Shown here piece after piece: positions 37,523-49,706 of a stretch of 64,000 bases of DNA. This DNA is from Manduca sexta (Eukaryota > Arthropoda > Insecta > Lepidoptera > Sphingidae): assembly GCF_014839805.1 (NCBI RefSeq), contig NC_051141.1, positions 10,858,777 through 10,922,776 of the forward strand, in the 5' to 3' direction. The notes under the pieces were generated by a model that worked only from the letters and a program-made list of their open reading frames with translations, did not search any database and was not told where the DNA came from. Numbering within the stretch: the stretch's first letter is position 1; every line of letters begins with the position of its first letter. A program made the position numbers and the translations under genes.

Positions 37523-40500
37523 TTATCTTGGTATAATGGAATTTAATAGTCTCTCCCATAGAGACGGTTGCTTTGTAGTTGTTGAGTACATGGGCATCGT
37601 GGACATGCACACTCTAAATGGTTTACGCGAAGTCGATGGCATCACGAACGGGTATGAGTGCTTCACAGGAGATATTGTAGTCCCAACTAAGTTTATAACG
37701 GGTTTCGAATAATCCACTGGCAGACTTTTGACTACGTGTCGCTGACTTGCACCGCCGAGCAATATTATAGGGATCGAACTCGTTTTTGATGGTTTGGTTA
37801 ACATAGGTTTCAAAGTTGTAGAAGTTTCTATAATTTCATGAAAAATAGAATCTTCATAATCTTTGCTATCTTCGCCTATTGTAGGGATAAAAACAACTTG
37901 CTTGAGCCCGTTGATGTCCTGCACCAATTTTGCGTGTTCTTTTACAATGTCGTCCGTCCTCGTCAACAAATCGAATCTGCGTCTCGGCACATCCTTTATG
38001 TTCAGATTTATGGGAAATATAGTAGATGGCAGTAAGTTCTCCATCACGCCTATTTTCTGCGACCATGCTAGAAATATAAAACAGTTATAAAATTATAGGT
38101 TGTTACAGGACAATGACAGGTAATTAATAGCACTGAAAGTAAATATTACCTTCGTTATAAACTCTGCCTATTCTAGGAGTGTTCAATCTCAAGTATTCGA
38201 AGCAGTTCATCTGAAACAGAAGATATTATCGCTAAGCTATGGTATGTAAGTAAAAACTACATAATTCGTATATCGTGAGACACTCGAAGTTCATCAACTC
38301 GCGTAAACAATGCATTTTCGCTACATATTAGTTTCAAATACGCTTCGGCGTATGTCAGTCAAATACATTATACATAAAACTGTGTAGAGTATCAATTAGA
38401 AAACAAATGTTAACTTTAATTAGCAGATAGTATTTAGTAGAAGCTATATAGACATCCATTCCGGAAATCCTAACACCCACTCGAGACAGTAACGGCTCAT
38501 GAAAAATAACAATTAACAGTAAACTTTGTACTGTATAACTTTTACTACGGAAATACGTGTTGTCTGCGAACACGAACAAATAAACTGTTTCGTTTATATG
38601 GATACCACTAATTAAATGACAAAAATATTTATATGTACTGAACGTTTGAAGGTAATGGATGACTATTAGACATGAAATCAAAATAATGTTTAATTCAGTA
38701 AATATGCGAGTAACGCATGACTGAAATTGCCGTTGCAAATAACTGAATTTATTTCTCCTATGTTAAACAATGCGGAGATGTTTCCTTACAAAAAAATATT
38801 AATTTACAGGTGGAGTCTGCCTACTGTCTTCTTCCCTAAATATTTGTTTTACTAAATGTTTAAAATAGTATTTACGACAGACTATTCAATAGAATTATTA
38901 GGACCTATAGACATACTATTCAAGTAGGAAATTCCTTAACTGGGATCTTATAAATTCTGCACTACGAACTAAGCCAACCGTGACCATGTATGTTATACTA
39001 CACATCATTATTGTTTAGACGGAATTAAGCCATAGATTGCTACAAGTTACGGAAATACATTAGCATACAATAAACATTACACGCCTTATCTATATTATGT
39101 AGATACTTATTTATAATTTTCTGGTACAGGGATGGTAATTTTAGGTCATGATACACATAATTCGTGACTCATCGCATTGTAAAAGCAATAATAATATTAT
39201 TAGGACTTCGGCAGTTATTTCTTATTAGACCTAAGCTTGCAAAATCCTTTTGGAATTACAGAATCAATCTAGGTGGTAGGTCGTGAGAATGGGATTCAGG
39301 GTAAACCTTATAAGATATTTTGTCGCTGCCAGCGCGGCGTCCAGTAGTAAGCAGTAATTGCTTTCAGGTTTGAACATTAAAGTGTAATTACCTGGCAATA
39401 GGATATTGAACATTGCTTCGGGATGATTAGTTAATTCCGTGCCATGCAGAACTGAGTAATTTATAATTTTGGACGATACTGCTACTTATGATACTCATAA
39501 AGTTGTATATAAAAATAGTTTTAGCAAAATTTTAATGACTAGCAACACGTTGCATATGGAATAAACTATCTTATTTATGCCCTGTATCCATTTATGACGC
39601 AGCCAAAATTCATAATTGACTTATAAAATGGAGAAGACAGTCATTACCTATATATAATTGAATTATTTAAAAGAAACTGGTAAGAAAAATAAACATATTT
39701 GATGGAACTTAAGCTCAAAATTTTCAGCAAATAACATGAAACCAACAACAACAACATCAAAAGTTTAGGTCAGCTTTCCGCAGACATTAGCACTAACTCA
39801 GTCGATCAGGTCCATTCGTGGCACTCATTACATTGTATTCAAATATATATATTAATAGCTTATGCTCGCGGCTTTCCGGGATTAATTTTTTTCCGACTTA
39901 CTTGATATGTATCGTTATATTATGACAAAATTACAGAATATCATTATAAGTTGTAGCCTATGTGTTATTTTGATGTATAACCAACATTATTGTAAAGTTT
40001 TATCCAAATTTGTTCAATGTTTTTTTCGTAAAAGAGGAACAAACATACATACATCCATCCTTACAAAATTTCACATTTGTAATATTAGTAGGATATTCAC
40101 GAATAATATTTTCTCAATTATAATATATTTTTATATTATGTACACGACAATAAAACCTTGTAGATTCTAAATTCATATGAGCAAGCGGTGGCTCTACCAC
40201 TTCATCGATTTAATTTAGTTGCAAATGTGCGGAAAATTATTGATGGCATTATAAATGAAATAAAAATTACGTACCGGTGATAATTCTTACGGATTTATAA
40301 CAAGACAATAAAAAATATTACAAAAGTTAAAAATATAAAATGAAAAATAGAAAATGATTATTTCGATAAAATTCCTTTGTTTTAGACGAGATCATAATGT
40401 AGCTAATCGTGTATTATCTGCTAACACGCCTGTTAATTTGATGTATTATGCAATATACATACCATTTATCATTTATCTTAAAAAAAGTTATAGATGCATA

Positions 40501-42163
40501 CAGTGGCGAAGGGTGAAAATTTTCAAAAGGGAGCCCGAAGAAATATTTTTTCTGCAGATGTAATACACATTTCACGATAAAAATAAAGTCAGTGCAATAT
40601 CATAATACTTAATAATTTCCTTCTAACATAAACATTAATTGTAAACTCTAAATTTAAAAAATAATCACATATTTTGAACATAGGTACCTAAAAGAGTCTA
40701 ACAAAAATTAATAACGCACACTATATACAAACACTAATTATACATTCTAAATTATTAAAATCGCGCCTTTGACTCAACATGAAGCCGCAAATTCTCGGGT
40801 TACCCTGAAGTACACATACACGCACGCACACATGTATTTTTACGTCACTTCCAAAAGATTAGACAAAGACACGGCGCTGCGTGTGAAAGAGACAAGAATA
40901 TCGCGAGGGAAGCTATGCGCGGCCGGGTTCACTTCGAACACTATGAGGCGCGAGCACTGCGCGCGAGTTACGATTTAACGAATTGATACTATGTACCGTT
41001 ATTATTGAAGTATTGATTTAATTGAATAAGTATAAGATGACTTGTTTGAGTATACTATTATTGTTCTAATTATAGGATGTTTTTATTTTATTAATTTTAA
41101 TTCATTTACAAAAGGTAACCCGGTAGGAATCGGCTTGTATGGACGCTTCGCCACTGGATGCATAAGTACTAAGTCAAAATAGCAATTTTAATAATTACTT
41201 ATAAAAGAAACACATAGTGAGGCCCTTTTTACCTTAACTATCGAAAATGTAATTTAACACCTCGAACAGGTAGAGTATTTTTTTAATTTCGCCACAGAAG
41301 CACCTAATCAACTGAGGAATTAATGTTCCTTGGCAGCAATTCTAGGAAGGAGTGCCGTGCGATTGACGCGATTATCCCCACTAAAAAATTGCAACGAACA
41401 AAACCTTGATCTTGTTAAACGCAGTCGTTTAGCCCCGAAGGTATGATTCGCAAATCGTAAAGTCACTATGTAAGTAAGACAATTGAGTTGGCGCCTCGGC
41501 AATGTTCTTAATCCTGAAGTAAAACTGTGCTCTGGATTCAACAGGTTCCATATTATTTTATTAGGTACTATCTTATCACTGGTAACAATAAATATATACG
41601 TTCGTATTACAGATAGTGACGGAAGATTGCCAAAGTGCCTTACTTTAGACGCAATATAATTTTAGTTTTCACTTAGCTTATAATTTCTAGACCTTGCAGC
41701 GTGTAATATGGCAATATTTCATTTTATTTGTCAATTGTAATTAGAGTCGTAAATTAGCACGTTATCAATGCACCAATATAAAACTCGTTAACACGCACGC
41801 ACAGCATTTTTTACGTATTCCATCGATATTTGGAAGATACCCGACTTCCTTGATAGATATGTGAAATTTATATTACAATGGCCTGCGACAAAAAAATACC
41901 ACAAACAACGGATTATATATCTCCAGTTATATAGAATGGAATATCAAATGTAAAATAATATTTAATAATAAGCATATATATAATTTTAAAGAGCTTACGC
42001 ACGTTAAAACACTTGCATATACATGTTATTAAACATAAAAAAAAATCACAGTACGTACCTCAGGAGTCGGTGCATATTGTTGTTTCTGCGTGAAGAAGCC
42101 AAAGTCGAGCGTGGCGCTGACCTGAGCGGACCACACGAGCCACAGTACCATCCACAGCCACAT
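37523..42163 (-). CDS. Secreted protein of unknown function, three coding exons
   Basis: Minus-strand exons in transcript order: 42163-42059, 38210-38150, 38067-37523. These give 711 nt and a 236-residue protein with matching phases and GT-AG introns. The first exon encodes a clear signal peptide, M-W-L-W-M-V-L-W-L-V-W-S-A-Q-V-S-A, with likely cleavage after V-S-A. The mature part has only two cysteines (in N-C-F-E-Y-L and F-R-V-C-M), a basic D-V-P-R-R-R-F stretch after about residue 80, and a Ser/Thr/Pro/Lys-rich second half ending in an amphipathic L-W-E-R-L-L-N-S-I-I-P-R. I recognise no domain. The Trp-rich leader, splice-site quality and frame agreement make it a real gene. The 3.8-kb first intron is AT-rich. 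Possible roles (cuticle, gland or immune secretion) cannot be chosen from sequence. Start choice: this Met begins the signal peptide; an in-frame upstream extension has no signal character. Confidence 0.8.
38211..42058 (-). other. First intron of the secreted-protein gene
   Basis: About 3.8 kb with no supported exon on either strand. A GC-richer patch at about 40860-40970 and another at about 41330-41500 hold short open frames (40769-40978 +, 41320-41541 -) without recognisable domains. Confidence 0.5.
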
Positions 42164-42534
42164 CTTCGTACAATTAGAACTAGCGCGAACATTCTCTCTG
42201 CCACAATACCACCACTACGCATCATGCAGTTTAACGTCATATATACAAACAAAACAATGCTAATTACCTACTTACGTTACGAGCCAGTAGCATATTATGT
42301 ATATTTTACCTGCCTAGGCATTTGTTCCAAAAATATATTCTTTCTATTTGAAAATTATCATTACTTAGGTACTTCTAATCAACAAGCGTGCCGTGAAGCG
42401 ACGATAGCCGTTAGGAGTGTAATGGACCGTCGATACGAATGTCCGCAGGTTGAAAACCCAAGGGCACTTACCTCCGACTTTTCTAAAAAAATGTGTGTGT
42501 ATTCTTTATGAATTATCGCTTGCTTTAAAAAGGT

Positions 42535-42680
42535 CAAGGAAAACATTGTGAGAAACCCTGCAACCTAAAAAAATCCACACTAGGGAACGTAGTGGATTTA
42601 GACCTAATCCCTCTCAGTAGAAGAGGAGGCCCGCGCTAGCAGCAGCAGTGGGTCAGTATATAATACAGGACTCATATTAT
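42535..42680 (+). repeat. Common lepidopteran retrotransposon-tail repeat, plus orientation
   Basis: 'gaaaacattgtgagaaaccc', 'tgcaacctaa', 'ggatttagacctaatccct', 'ctcagtagaagaggaggccc' and 'agcagtgggtcag' match, from memory, a dispersed element found throughout lepidopteran genomes. The same family is present in reverse at about 61915-62090. The boundaries are approximate. Confidence 0.7.
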
Positions 42681-42954
42681 ATTATTAACTAGCGTGCCAC
42701 TAGATAATTTTAAATCTTAATATCAAGGTAACTTTGAAATATAATGTAGAAGCATTTAAAACTAAATAATCTAGCATATTGTAAGTTAACTTCAACTTAC
42801 AACTATAGAATATTATCTACAATTCTTGAAATCAATTCAAACGTATCACAACATTCAGTATATAAAAGATTGGTTCTTCATGCCGGATAACAATTTGGTA
42901 CCGTTGTAATGAGTGATAAACTAGTCATTCTTTTTTATAATTTTTGGCTATATT

Positions 42955-43228
42955 AGGGTTTTGTCTTTTCGTTGGAGAAGATCTCTCGCTGCCGGCCGTG
43001 GTCGCTTCCTTAGTCAGCAGCCGGGAAGCCTGGCGTGCGGTGGCCCACTTCTGCAAGTTGGTCCTCTTGCAGAAGGAGAGTGCCAAGAGGGATCGGGAGA
43101 GGGAGGATCCATCGCGCCGCCAGAGAAGACGTAGGTGGTGCCGGGTGGATGACTGCCCTGCGTCTCCCGCTCTGTGGAATGGGCGCGTTTGGAGAATTCC
43201 GCCACGGTATCCTGCGTCTGTCGTATAA
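42955..43228 (+). pseudogene. R1-clade non-LTR retrotransposon, C-terminal remnant of the reverse-transcriptase ORF
   Basis: An open frame reading L-S-L-P-A-V-V-A-S-L-V-S-S-R-E-A-W-R-A-V, then A-H-F-C-K-L-V-L-L-Q-K-E-S-A-K-R-D-R-E-R and an Arg-rich tail, ending at a stop near 43228. The pattern 'E..W..V..FC..V.LQKE.A.R.RE' plus an Arg-rich end is typical of the last part of ORF2 in R1-type elements. It is GC-rich, unlike the neighbouring DNA, and only the 3' end is present, consistent with 5' truncation during insertion. Non-functional. Confidence 0.65.
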
Positions 43229-46149
43229 GGCGATTATTAGTAGCTACTATGGGAGCCGTCGGTGGTCAGCGGGAATCTGTTTGACCATCATTGTGAACTA
43301 GGCTGTTTTCTCTCTGCGTGTGTAGTCGGTACGTGTCCGACGTACGCAAAGATGCGTTGGCAACATTGCTTTAAACTGTGAGGCGCGGGCCACACAAAAA
43401 TATATGGGGCGCAGACTGGACACGGAGGGGGCGCCCTCGTAATTTTTAACACATATAGAAAAGACAAGGCATGGACGTGATGCAAGTGCCGCGAGAGATG
43501 ACGGTTTTCAGCTGTCCGATTTTGATACGATAATATGTCATCTTCCGAAGATGAAGATGTGTTAGCACTAGTCTATCTCGATAGTATAATACGCTAGTCT
43601 ATTATAATTATATAGAACTGGATGATTTTCAATTAAACTACAAAATTAAACGTTGACTACATAGTTGTCCCGCATTTTAACTTAATATACAATGATTTTC
43701 CTTCTCTAAACACATCGCAATTACTCAAGGACGCAGGTAGTTTTGTGTGACAGCGACGCGCGAATGTCGGCACTCGGGTCCTACTCCGCCCGCACCCCCG
43801 TCCATCATCGCTCGCCACGGTGCACCGTCCTTTCTGTACAATAGGGCGCGCGTCGTGTCCGTGTCATATCCATTGTCCCCGCCCTAACTTTTCTGTATGT
43901 CTCTATACCTACATTTTGTATGGAAAGGACGCGGAAAAGACATATATCCGCGCCCCTTCCGCTTCTTACGTCTTTTCTGTCTATCCAGCGCAAGAGAAGA
44001 TCGACTCGTTTGTGCGTTTGGTGGTCCACTGTATCCTCAGCATTCGCTTCCAGCACTACATTTCGAACACATTGATCCCGTCTCTTTCTCGAGCTAGATT
44101 GTGCACGTTTCGACTCTGACTTCATAAAGGTAGACAGGGAATATTAACGCTCTGATGAGACGCATTGTGGTATTGATAATAATTCTTCTCTTCCCCCTAT
44201 ATGCTTTTGAGTCGAGCCATAGCGTCTTTGGCCATGCCGATTCTTCTATTTATCCGGGAAGCAACTATCTTCACACTATCTTTACTACAAATTTAGAAGG
44301 AAAGACTTGGGACAATGCCTAATAATCATAGGTCAAAGACTTATGAAGAAAAATTTTGACATTCCGGAATAAATGAAACAACATAGGTCTAAGATGTTTT
44401 TATACCGCTATAGTACATTATGCCGGGTCATTTTAATTATTGTCGCAAAATAAGAAAACAGTAAAATCACGATTTTTATAATTACCACATAAACTATAGT
44501 TTACATACAACCAAAATAACAAGATTTCCAAATTGTAACAATAATTCTAAACGCCGTGTCAAGCCCCCGAATGCGTTAGCCGCAACTACACTAGTTCCGT
44601 ACGGCTCTGATGTCGGTGAGCGTAAGAAACAGTGTAATTTTCATAAGGATTTTATATGATACCGGTAAGTTAATTTAATATAAATTTGTGAAATGATTAA
44701 TTAATCGTTATCAACAGAATGTTTAATAGCTAATACGAGGTGTTATAAGGCATATTTTTAGAGAAATTCACAATTTCATGGCTACCGTCATAATGTGGAC
44801 AGAATTAAGGCGGTGAACTATATTGCGTACGTATGCCGCAATACTGGCAAATCGGTCCGAAATGTTTTTGTTTTTTATTTTTAACTGGTGTTAAGTTTAA
44901 TTATAAATTTAATATCAATAAATTTAATAATGAAGGCTGATTAATGTGAGGTAATTACGGTATATGTTATTTATTTGTTTTATTGCATGAAAAATACAAA
45001 AACAACATCGTACTGGAGCTCTAACTGTACTGACCCTCACAGAGGAACCTCTTATAGTTGAATGAGTTATAATGATGGCACAAACGGGTTTTCCAGTAAC
45101 CAAATATATATTAGAAAGAAAAAAGAAGAGCAAGGAAACGAAGAACAATTTCTATTTGTTTGTTGAATAATTACGTATATTTTTGTTTTTTAATTTTGAC
45201 TTCATTAAGTATCTATTCATTTTTTAATGAAAGTAAGTTAAAGAAATGTATAAAATTGTGACAAATATTGTAAATTTATTTCATTAATTATAATTATTTT
45301 AGTCTATTTAAGTATATACTTGAAGACACTTAACATTGTTTTCCCTTTTATATAGAAAACGTATGCTTCAACATAGCACGGAATTACGTACAACGTATTC
45401 CGGCATTATGTTAGGAGCCAAATTTTCGCACGGAATTAGAGACAAACTCGAGGTGCCGTAAAATAACAACTATTTCTATAAATTAAAGCCTACGATGTAA
45501 AATAATGTTCTAAATTCATCTTATAATAACAGTCTTTGGAATAAAACAGTTTTCATTCCTATCACCTTACTACTTTTTCATCATCATCCTCAAAGTAGAA
45601 ATTGCCTTAAGGCGATACCTCAAGGTCCATTTTCATACATTTTGTTTCGCCTTTAATCTGGGTAACTAAACAAGTATTGGCAAGTAAAGAATTTAAATTC
45701 ACGTCTAGTTAGTGATTAGTTCTCGCAGTTGAAAGAAAAATGTAAAAATAATTAATAATCATGGATATTTCTGCCTTTAAAATTTCGTCATATTAAATCC
45801 AAAAAAAATGTTTTGTTGCAAGGTGCAGGTTACGGCACAACTGTCACGAATGTTTGTATATATGCGTTAAAGTCACACAGCTTGTCATTGTTCTGAGGTC
45901 ACACAGGAATAACGTCACCTGACAACGCGTTTTAGCGCTAAATTATAAATGAAAAAGCAAACTTAGATTTTTAATAAATTGAGCATATTTCAACAATAAA
46001 AACATAATGGACGCTCTAAGTGAATAGCAACAATTCAGTCTCATATCCCCTCGGTCCATTGTAATTGCAGGTATAAGAGTTGCACCCACATTTACAACCC
46101 TTAATCCGCGAGAACGATTCATGTCAAATTAATTGAACTTAAACATTAG
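43229..46149. other. Intergenic stretch with GC-rich transposon-like debris
   Basis: A GC-rich zone at about 43330-44125 holds short frames on both strands. One, at 43535-43597 (+), begins M-S-S-S-E-D-E-D-V-L-A-L, reminiscent of the acidic N-terminus of PIF/Harbinger transposases, and stops after 20 codons. A minus-strand frame, 44125-43805, is Arg/Ser/Asp-rich without a recognised domain. From 44130 on the DNA is AT-rich and featureless. Confidence 0.35.
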
Positions 46150-46742
46150 AATATGGCAAATGCCTAACTCATAGCTTTCTTGGAGTCATTATTGGTTAGT
46201 TAACAAACTAATTAACATTAGGAGTGATAAGCTGTTACAAAAAATAATTGTAATCTGATGGCAAATTTTAAGAGTTTTCCACCTCGTTAAGGCTGATTTT
46301 AGCCAAAATAACCCCCATGAAGAATACTATGTGTTTTTTATGAATATGTAAGTAAAGAGTCTGGAGAATATTTAGACCTAGATCTAGAACCACAAGTCAC
46401 CGTTTAATTTTAATTTAAAGTAGAAAATTTAGTCATAATTCATAGAACGTAAGTTTTTCACTTTACACTAATATTTCCATAATTTTCAAAAGCGATGAAG
46501 CTGATTGTTTTTAGCAAAAAAATACAACTGATGAAAATTTAGTTGCAACAAAAAAAAGTCTCCTACTTTAATAAAAAACATTTAATCGTTCAAATCAAAA
46601 AATCTCACAATTTAGAAAAATATTCATAACTCGAAAACTATGAAAAATCGTGGTACATACAGAGGGGTGATTCGGCTACCCCAAGAGTGCTCTATTTCTG
46701 GACCTCTGCTTGACACTATTTTCTGGGACAGCCTGTATAAAG
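46150..46742 (-). repeat. Unclassified dispersed repeat, intact (uninterrupted) copy
   Basis: The reverse complement runs collinear with 60194-60990: 'gggacatcc/gctgt' edge, 'ccgaggtccagagatagagc'-like block, 'gcatttgccat' at the far edge. This copy lacks the 177-bp insertion present in the other. The segment is non-coding and the superfamily is unknown. Confidence 0.85.
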
Positions 46743-48468
46743 ATGTAAATTAAAACATCAATAATAGTAAGGTATCTTTATTACAAATATTTAAATGATA
46801 CCTAGGTATATACAAGATAACAAAAATTATACAAAACTTTTGAATCGTGTTGAATTTAGATATAGACCTACTTAAAAATCAGGTCCTGCTGTACTCAATC
46901 ACTCTCACTAGCAAAAACGCAGATAATAACACAGCACTAAATAAATTCTTTAAATTAATATTACTTATACTTTACTTTTACTAATCTAAATAAAACAACC
47001 TTAACTAAAAAATAAATATTTACCACGCACCTCCAATATTACTACAGTGAAAGTAAAATTAAGATATTAGGAATGTGTCATCCTAAACACAATCACGTAG
47101 TATTTGTTTGGACTCGATAATAAAAATATAACGGTCTGTGCCCGCTTCATAGTATTAACAAAAACATTTCTCACAACACAATCGATGTAGATAAGGCGAA
47201 AACTTTTGCTCATGGAACTAATTTATGACCAATTAAAATGCTGACAAGAAACAATGAATAATTACTAAATTAAAATGAGTATTTAAAAACAAAATTGAAT
47301 GCGTAATCCGAGCAGATTATTTTACCGTAGTTGATTTGTTTCGTACGAAGTTATAAACAAGAGGAAAAACACCATTTCGGCTGGTGGTCGAATTTTCGAG
47401 CGACGCAACCGTTCGATGTATCTTTGGGCTCTTTAAAAGTTATAGCAGTGAATCTATAAGCGAGCGAACATATTGGATAAACAAATAAGGGGTAAACCAA
47501 AAAGTATGTTTTTATCTCAGTTTGTACATGGGCGCATTTGTACATGTATATTGCTTGATGTGATTACAAAGTTATCATTCAATATCATAAATTCTCCACT
47601 CATATCTTAATCGAGAATATTTAGAAATACTAGTTTTACAATGTCTTAATACAATGTAATAAATATTATCTATTTTAATGAAACTAACACAAAATGTAAA
47701 CACTGCTTTGTTAATTTCACGAAAGATGTGCGGTTTAGAATAATGGTAAATACAGTACAAATGTATTAAAGCAGTCGTTAATGTACTTACTATTCAAGCG
47801 GCTTGTGAATTTTCGAGTAAAACGGTAGTTTGTTTACATTGTTTAGAAATCACATTGAAATTAAATATTATAGAGTATGTATATTGTATATTTTATACAA
47901 AATATTATGGTGCTTTGCTAACCGGGATCTTTTAATTTAATTAATAACGCTATGAGAGCCCATTAGCAAATCTTTTTATGCCCCAAAGGAAATTAAACGT
48001 GTAATGCTCATTTCATGCACATTTTAATTTGACATAATTTTCCAGATTTAATCTGTTTATACCACCAGGATAGGAAAAAATAACAGCATTTTATTAATCA
48101 GTCTACGGGTTTAATTATGCGCTAGGAAAACATAATATTTTACAAAATCTCAACGATTCAATAATTTATTTCCGAGATCAATTCAAGTTTATTATGCTAT
48201 TGCTCGGAGTTCCGGATTTGGCCATTAAGTACCATTTGAATAAAACCCTCATTAAATACGAGACAATATGAAAGCGACTAATTCATATGCGGTTATTGCT
48301 AATGTAAATGTCTGTTTACGACTGGACACGAACAAAAGTTGTTAAAAGAAAGCCACAGCACACTAAACTACTATAATGATGGGGCAACAGTAGGACTAAT
48401 GTCAAACTATATTATACCGTTGATGGCATAGCAATACGCGATCAAATAAAAAATGCCCCATAGCTAAT

Positions 48469-48509
48469 GCCAATGTCACATTATCGCGAATCGATAATGT
48501 GACATTGGC
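48469..48509. repeat. Perfect 18-bp-arm hairpin with 5-nt loop
   Basis: Arms 48469-48486 (GCCAATGTCACATTATCG) and 48492-48509 are exact reverse complements, separated by CGAAT. It is an isolated, strikingly perfect palindrome in AT-rich intergenic DNA. Confidence 0.95.
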
Positions 48510-49319
48510 TACACATATTACTCCTTTCGAATAAAATGTTTTAAAAACCTTTATAAGACAGTGTAGCCACAACACAAAACAAGATCAATAGGACTAAAGG
48601 GGGCGAAAAATCGAGATTTAATATGTAAGACAAACTTTTTGATTCCTAACCTAATTTTTCAGTTCCAGTATGGATAAGGCATATGTGTAAATTACATGAT
48701 ATCTTGAGCAGATTTGTCAGTGTAATAATCTCGATTAAATTCATCCCTTAAATCCTTTTACACCATTGACAAATAATTATGTTTTAAAAATGACGTCGCG
48801 TTTCACAACCACCGACGTATTTTTATACAATGAGCGACTAGGCAATCGCGGTTCATTTTCCCTGTACTCACAATCGCGCAGGACCTTTGGGACTTGAAAG
48901 TAATCTAATTTCACATTTATTACGCGCGAGATCGCCAATTATAAATAAATTTATATTTATCAGCTCTACATTACATGTAGTCAAAGGTATTTACTTTTTT
49001 CATTTATTTTTTTAACTTATATATGTATTTACAATAAGATGAATTACATAAAATTGTTATAAAATCAAAACTCTAAATCTGATATTTATAATAATATTTT
49101 CCTTCGTATTACAACAGACTGACAAAAAATTTACATTCTTACATTAAAACAAATTCTTTGCAATTATTTGTATTAAAACTGTTTCGATATTTAATATTAA
49201 TCAATAAAATTAGGACCATGTAATGAAATATAATATTATGCGTGACAATTTGAAGTATGAGTGAAGAGATCATCACTTGTAATGATAAATTGATGATATT
49301 ACGTTAGCACAAACTGAAT

Positions 49320-49706
49320 AATAGGGTTTTTGGTTTTGTTTCATTTCGTAAATAATCCTATGTGTAACAGCAAATAGTATGAAAAAGAAATCTTTCATAA
49401 AAATTGCTTTGAAATTGATAAAGTACTTAGCTTAGTAATTTATTTTTGAACTATGGCAATGAGCAGGAGTGGGCACGTTGTGGGGATATTGCTCCCTTTC
49501 ATTCGTTTCACACATCGTAATCCTCGATGACGTCACGTGCGCGTACTGCGCGTCTCTTTTCGTTTCTCAAGACTTTTCTATCTACCGAAATTCAAAAGCT
49601 TATAACTTGATTTTGTACCAGATTTTAAACAAACTTTCCGTTTTAGAATCCATGTAAGATAAATATTTGATAAACATAATAAATAAAAACAAGTCAAATA
49701 CCCTAT
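49320..49706. mobile_element. AATAGGG-bordered inverted-repeat element, copy 2
   Basis: Begins AATAGGGTTTTTGG and ends CAAATACCCTATT. The interior follows copy 1 (9865-10243) in order: 'gtgggcacgttgtgggga', then 'gacgtcac', then 'cgaaattcaaaagcttata'. There is no clear target-site duplication. It encodes nothing recognisable. Confidence 0.65.
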
